Origin: Anniella stebbinsi
Lineage: Eukaryota > Chordata > Lepidosauria > Squamata > Anniellidae
Assembly: GCA_029215795.1 (NCBI GenBank)
Contig: JARDYH010000007.1
Span: 67,262,763 to 67,326,762, forward strand
Direction of reading: 5' to 3'
Length of the DNA stretch: 64,000 nt
Below are positions 59,325 to 64,000 of the stretch, piece after piece; positions within the stretch are counted from its first letter, which is position 1; each line of letters starts with the position of its first letter. The notes under the pieces are model-generated. The model was not told the DNA's origin and did no database searches. It saw only the letters and a program-made list of their open reading frames with translations. The translations under genes were made by a program, and so were the position numbers.

Positions 59325-59870
59325 TTTTAAACAGCAACTCCCCGGTGGGGTAAAGTTACAACGTTGGGACTGTTCAGCTTAGAAAAAAGGCAAGTCAGGG
59401 GAGACGTGATTGAAGTGTACAACATGATGCATATTGTGGAGAAAGTGGGCAGGGAGACACTTTCCTCCCTCTCTGCTAATATTAGGACCCAGTGGGGTCA
59501 CATCCCATGAAGCTGATCGATGGGAGATTCAGGACAGATCAAAGGAAAGACTTCCTCACACAGCGCATAGGTAAACTGTGGGATTCGCTTCCGCAAGACG
59601 TAGCGATGTCCACCAATTTGGTTAGAGAAATTCCAGGAGGAGAAGACTATCCATGGCTTCTAGTCCTGATGGCTATGTGTTATCTTCAGTATCAGAGGCA
59701 ATATGCCTATGTACACCAGTTGCTGGGGAACATGGGCAGGAGGGTGTTGTTGCCCTCATGTCCAACGTGTGGGTTTCCGACAGGCCACTGGTTGCCGGCT
59801 GTGTGAACAGAATGCTGGACTAGGAAGACTCTCGCTCTGATCCAGCGTGGCTGCTCTGATGTTCTGAGTC
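59325..59870 (+). mobile_element. CR1-like LINE 3' end (second subfamily)
   Basis: Coding remnants such as DGRFRTDQRKDFLTQRIGKL and WDSLPQDVAMSTNL are followed by the 'gtgaacagaatgctggacta' block. A related fragment is at 58060-58320. In the putative RINL intron 1. Confidence 0.75.
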
Positions 59871-60494
59871 TCTGAGTCTCTCCCTCTTTCAGAGCTACAA
59901 CCCATCCTTGGTTTCCTTCCCAGAGTGAAGGATTGGGTGGGGTGGGGTGGGCAGGGGAACAGACCTGCTCTATTGCCAGAATGGCTCTAGCCTTCTAGGA
60001 AAGTCCCCCAACTATTTCTTAGTCATGGAAGGGGATCATTTATCTAACAAAGGAGATACTTGCCCATATAACCAGGGCTGTTAAGGCAGCCCCCAACCTT
60101 TCTTCTGTGCTCCATTAACCCGTTCCTGTCCACCCACCCACCTGCTTGGGGCATAATAGATATAGGAGGTGTTTGTCTCTTGCCCATGTTCTATCTAACT
60201 CAGAGGTATAGAACCACAGGGCTGGAGCCAAACTCAGCGGATCAGGGGTTCCGATCTGATGAGGGTCTTCAGGGTTTCCCAGATGGCTACAGACCCTGCC
60301 TCTGCCCCCTCCCTCCAGTGGTCTAGCAGCTTCCCAGATTTTGTACCTTCCCTTCTCTCCACCCTCCACCCCCTACACACACGCACACACACAATAAAGC
60401 AGCCTTTCCCACATGGGGCCCTCCAGGCGTGTTGGACTGCAACTCCCAGAACCTCGCTGGCTGGGGGATTCTGGGATTCAGGGAAGAGCCTTCG

Positions 60495-60765
60495 GTGTGG
60501 TGGCCCTTCTCCTATGGAATTCCCTCCTCTGGTGATCAGGCAGGCGCCAACTTTGTAGTCCGTCTGGCGCCTCCTGAAAACGTCATTGTTCCAGGAAGCC
60601 TTCCCTTAATGACTAGCTGTGGTTTCTTTTGCACGTTGTTTCTTTTTAAAATGTGCTTTTAATGTGTTTTTATTCCTTTTATTCTATTTTATTTTGTCCA
60701 CTGCTCTGAAACTCTGAATGGGAAACAGTATGTAAATATTGTAAATAAATAAAATAAATATAAAG
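60495..60765 (+). mobile_element. L2-type LINE 3' end
   Basis: Decayed coding ('tatggaattccctcctctgg') and then A/T-rich body to 'gtaaataaataaaataaata'. Upstream of RINL exon 2. Confidence 0.65.
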
Positions 60766-61019
60766 GTTGAAATGCTATAAAAGGTCAAAATGCTTCTCCT
60801 AAGGCTTAGATACACGTAGTCAGAGCTTGGCACTAAAATATTCCGGTATTTTTGCTCCTCTCTGTTTTGCCCTCAGTTCCACTCATCACTGGGATGGGGG
60901 CCCAGAGAGCCTCTCCGAAATAGAATTTAGTCCTGCAACTGACAGAGGTTTTGCACTCCTCATCTAACTTTGTCCTCCTCCAGGGAACCATTCAGAACCA
61001 ACTAGAAGCCTTGGAAAGC

Positions 61020-61052
61020 ATGATCTGTGGACGTGGGAAACGTGAAGGCTGA
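61020..61052 (+). promoter_or_regulatory. Upstream ORF in RINL leader
   Basis: A ten-codon frame (ATG at 61020, TGA at 61050-61052) lies wholly in the RINL exon 2 leader, 28 bases before the main start. It may reduce translation from the main ATG. Depends on the exon model being right. Confidence 0.35.
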
Positions 61053-61080
61053 TACACTGCGTGGGCACTTGACCCCAAAG

Positions 61081-63292
61081 ATGTCTGGGATCGTCCCCCA
61101 TGCCAGGAAGGGCCCTATGGAAATGGAGCTGCCTGGGTAACTAAGCAGTGGGGTTTCATCTCTGTGCGGAGAGAGGCAGCTGATCCGCGACCTCCCTGTA
61201 GGAGGGGGCTGTGTGATGTAGTGGTTAGAGTGTGACTGGGGAGACCTGGTTTCTAGTCTCCACTTGGCCATGAAACTTACCGGGTGACTTTGGGCTAGTC
61301 AGTGAGTGAGTCTCAGGCTAAAATTCCTCATTCTCATTCCTATTATTCATTTATTTATTTGTTACATTTTTGTACCCATGGCCAAAGTTCACAGGACCAT
61401 TCACATAGATTAAAAACCATTTAAAAATACATTATGCACCGTGTAAAGCCATTTACATAAAATCATATGAACATTTAGCAAACACAGTGACAACATATAT
61501 TTAAAAACAATGTACAAACTATCATAACATTGTTAGTGCAATAAAATAGAGGGCCAAATTCCACTTCTGAGAAGCTCTCAGGGGCTGCATTCTGGGGGGG
61601 GGGGGAGAAGGGGGGTTAGGGGCAAAGGCAAAAGGAGAGGCCCCAAATCTTAGCATCCCTTTAGCTTCATATTCTTATTGCCAGTAATTAAGTCTTACAA
61701 GAGTAGGGTGACCATATGAAAAGGAGGACAGGGCTCCTGTATCTTTCAGAAAAGGGGATTTCAGCAGGTGTCATTTATTATTATGATTTTATTTTTATTT
61801 ATTTCATTTATATACCGCCCCATAGCTGAAGCTCTCTGGGCGGTTTACAAAATGTTAAAAGATTGAACATTGAAAAGTCAATATACAAAATTTAAAACCA
61901 TAAAACATAAAAACAGTTGATATCTAAAACATTTTAAACTTTTACGCCTGGCCAAAAATTCAGTTAAAAACCTCAGCTTAAGTTGTTAAAATGCCTGGGA
62001 GAAAAGAAAAGTTTTGACCTGGCACCGAAAGGATAATAGTGTTGGCGCCAGGTGGGCCTCATTGGGGAGATCATTCCATAATTGGGGGGGCCATCAGAGA
62101 GAAGGCCCTCTCTCTTGTTGCCGTCCTCCGAGCTTCCCTCGGAGTAGGCGCCCGGAGGAGGTCCTTAGATGTTGAGCGTAGTATATGGGGTAGGTTCATG
62201 TCTGGAAAGCTGTTCCATCAGGTATTGTGGTCCCAAGCCGTGTATGCATGCAGCACCTGGTGAAGTTTCCTCTTCATCATAACAGTTAAAGCTGCAGGAG
62301 CTATACTAGAGTGACCAGATACAAAAGAGGGGATTTCACCAGGTGCTGCATGCATAACAATGACACCTGCTGAACGCCCCTTTTTTTATGCAACTGTTAA
62401 AGATACAGGAGCCCTGTCCTCCTTTTCATATGGTCACCCTATACAAAACCCCCTCTAGATGGATTCCGTTTGACGCCTGTTCCTCCGATTATGCGCATCT
62501 TCTCAGAAGCGCGTTATCGTAAATGCTTGTGTGCAGGAGATAATTGAGCACTCAACAGGTGACCTTACCAGTTGTTTCAAATGCACTTTACAAGTAGTTA
62601 ATGCGGAGAATTGCTTGTTCACATAGTCAAAATGCGCTTTAACGGCCGGAGCAAAATAAAACTCGCTATTTAATGCGCATTCGATAATGCGCATAATCGG
62701 AGAGAAAACGCGCCTCTACGCCCGATTTGCGCTCCGTTCTTGTAGAGGTAAATTTTTTAATGCGCCTTGAAAGAGCTTTAAATGCCTTTTGTAGAGGCAG
62801 CCCAAGACTCAATTCAACCTTTTAGAATGAGGAAAAGCTGCACTAAAGCTGTGAAGTCTCCAAACGATCAGGGATCAGGGAAAGGGGAGGGAGGGAGGGA
62901 GGGAGGGAGGGAGGGAGGGAGGGAGGGAGGGAGGGGGCTCTCTAGGAAACCTCAGTGGGCCAGATTTGGCCCCTTGTGCCTGAGATTCTGCACCCTTACT
63001 TTAAAAAGGGAAGAGCAGGGGCAGTCAAAATAGAATGCCAGCATTCCTCATGGACCAGGAACTAATTTAGCTGTTTTCATCACCAGCGGGGATGGGTGAG
63101 ACACCTTCCTCCCGTTAACCCTTCTGTTTCTCCTCTCTCTTTTCGCACAGGCCACAGCACACACTAGCGAACGGAAAATGTGAGCGTCCCGTCGCGCTTC
63201 TGGACCGGCTTTCCATAACCAGGCGCATTTGGGAGCTCCTTGAGGACCAGCCAGGGCAAGCCACGGAGCTGCTGTCAGCACAGCCGCCTGGG
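61081..63292 (+). CDS. RINL: RIN-family Ras/Rab interactor, first coding exons (partial)
   Basis: Two exons are visible: 60984-61136 (ATG at 61081) and 63151-63292. They join in phase (GG|G) to 66 residues. The second encodes VALLDRLSITRRIWELLEDQ followed by PGQATELLSAQPPG, which lines up with the start of the RIN-family SH2 domain (LLDRL..T..IW.L ... AQPPG, then normally FLV.K). The protein continues past the window or into an exon not recognised here. RIN proteins are Ras effectors and Rab5-family exchange factors acting in endocytosis (family knowledge). RINL is chosen over RIN1-3 because it neighbours SIRT2 on the same strand in mammals. The short exon 2 start is supported only by splice sites, phase and Kozak context (aaagATG). 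Confidence 0.75.
61205..61325 (+). mobile_element. CORE-type SINE head
   Basis: 'gatgtagtggttagagtgtg' and 'ccacttggccatgaaactta' give the plus-orientation head of the SINE seen at 40283-40515. An L2-like minus-strand LINE follows at 61340-61590. Confidence 0.6.
61704..62441. mobile_element. hAT-type foldback MITE, copy 5, split by a nested L2
   Basis: Ends TAGGGTGACCATATGAAAAG / inverse, with flanks tacaagag (61696-61703) and tacaaaac (62442-62449) matching at 6 of 8. Its interior is interrupted at about 61775-62240 by a minus-strand L2 3' end ('tataccgccccatagctgaa', 'cgcccggaggaggtcctta'), so the L2 arrived later. Confidence 0.85.
62483..62702. repeat. Inverted-repeat element with 16-bp perfect arms
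   Basis: CTCCGATTATGCGCAT (62483-62498) and its exact reverse complement (62687-62702) enclose sequence with further ATGCGC/GCGCAT words. CpG sites are well kept. Probably a young MITE, with similar 'cctcta' words outside the arms (about 62453 and 62752). In RINL intron 2. Confidence 0.5.
62884..62937 (+). repeat. (GGGA)n microsatellite
   Basis: About 13 tetranucleotide units, uninterrupted, in RINL intron 2 upstream of exon 3. Confidence 0.95.
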
Positions 63293-64000
63293 GTAAAAAC
63301 AGCCAGCAAATGTCTTTAAAAAAAGAGAAAAAAGAAATTGGGGCCATAAAATTTCTAAAAGGAAAAATAAAGTGGGGGGGGGCGCCAATTGTTTTTTTAA
63401 AAAAACAGCCAGCAGGCTTCTAAAGCTCAAGTGAGGGCGCCCTTCCTGCGCTTCAGTGGAGGAGTGTGCTTTGTAGCAGAGACCTGCAAATGTTTGACTG
63501 GCTGGTTTGTTCAGATCCAGCCTCCCCCGACCTGGTGCCTTCCAGATATTTTGGACTACAACCCCCATCATCTCATGCTGGCTGGGGGTGATGGGGTTTG
63601 TAGACCAACACCTTGAGGCCACCTGTTCGGGGAAAGCTGGATCAGTAGACAGGTGTCCTCCCCATCCTGTCCCTTTGCCGCCTCCTGCTCCAGGGGTAGA
63701 AGTAGTGATGGTGGTGGGGAATCATAGCCTTCAGAAGCTTTTCTACACCAAGCTGCTCATTGGCAGGGTCGGCTTTCGGCTTCATCGCCGTTTTGAGGTC
63801 CGAGCGCTATGGGAAGAGTGTTTCCTTTCCTGCTTTTCCGCTGCGTCACCTCTAGCCGGCGCTGTGGTATGGTGGAATAGCGCAAACATGCACATATTCC
63901 AGCTTCCTGTTTCCTGCAGAGTCCTCCCTGCTCTTGCTCCCTTGCAACTGGGATTCTGAGAGAGACTTTCTCTGCACATGGAGGCATCTTCACCCTTGTC

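Noticed and set aside
63760..63965. Next RINL exon after 63292
   Set aside because: There is an acceptor-like 'cattggcag' and an open frame, but the peptide lacks the expected FLV.K SH2 continuation. The area also follows a MITE.

Overview
The window is a stretch of vertebrate nuclear DNA, most likely from a squamate reptile (lizard). It has spliced genes with GT-AG introns, CR1 and L2 LINE tails, tRNA-derived SINEs and many short palindromic DNA transposons. The 'squamate' assignment is inference from the repeat types. The gene identities rest on exon-by-exon reading and on conserved gene order.

Layout. SARS2 (mitochondrial seryl-tRNA synthetase, + strand, 3' part only, 1-7726) is followed by a granin-like secretory gene placed as CCER2 (+, 12805-25089). 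NFKBIB (I-kappa-B beta, -, 38917-32205) lies head to head with SIRT2 (+, 39796-51906) across a short shared promoter. The first coding exons of RINL, a RIN-family Rab/Ras interactor (+, 61081-63292 and beyond), lie at the right edge. This is the order and relative orientation of human 19q13.2 (SARS2, CCER2, NFKBIB, SIRT2, RINL), read inverted.

The genes do not form one pathway. SARS2 charges mitochondrial tRNA-Ser. CCER2 looks like a regulated-secretion granin. NFKBIB holds NF-kappa-B in the cytoplasm. SIRT2 is an NAD-dependent deacetylase. RINL is expected to act in Rab5/Ras endocytic signalling. NFKBIB and SIRT2 share a promoter with CCAAT boxes and several ZNF143 (SBS/Staf)-type motifs.

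Introns and intergenic DNA are dominated by repeats. These are L2 and CR1 LINE fragments (some nested), one L1 relic, several palindromic MITE families, and five copies of a hAT-type foldback element with 8-bp target duplications (two perfect). The most unusual object is a 383-bp insertion in CCER2 intron 1, bounded by a 13-bp direct repeat. It contains a perfect 153-bp inverted repeat, and each arm carries a hammerhead-ribozyme-like core of the kind known from Penelope-like elements. The other main points are the chromogranin-like anatomy of CCER2, a GC-AG intron in SIRT2, and an expanded N-terminus in NFKBIB.
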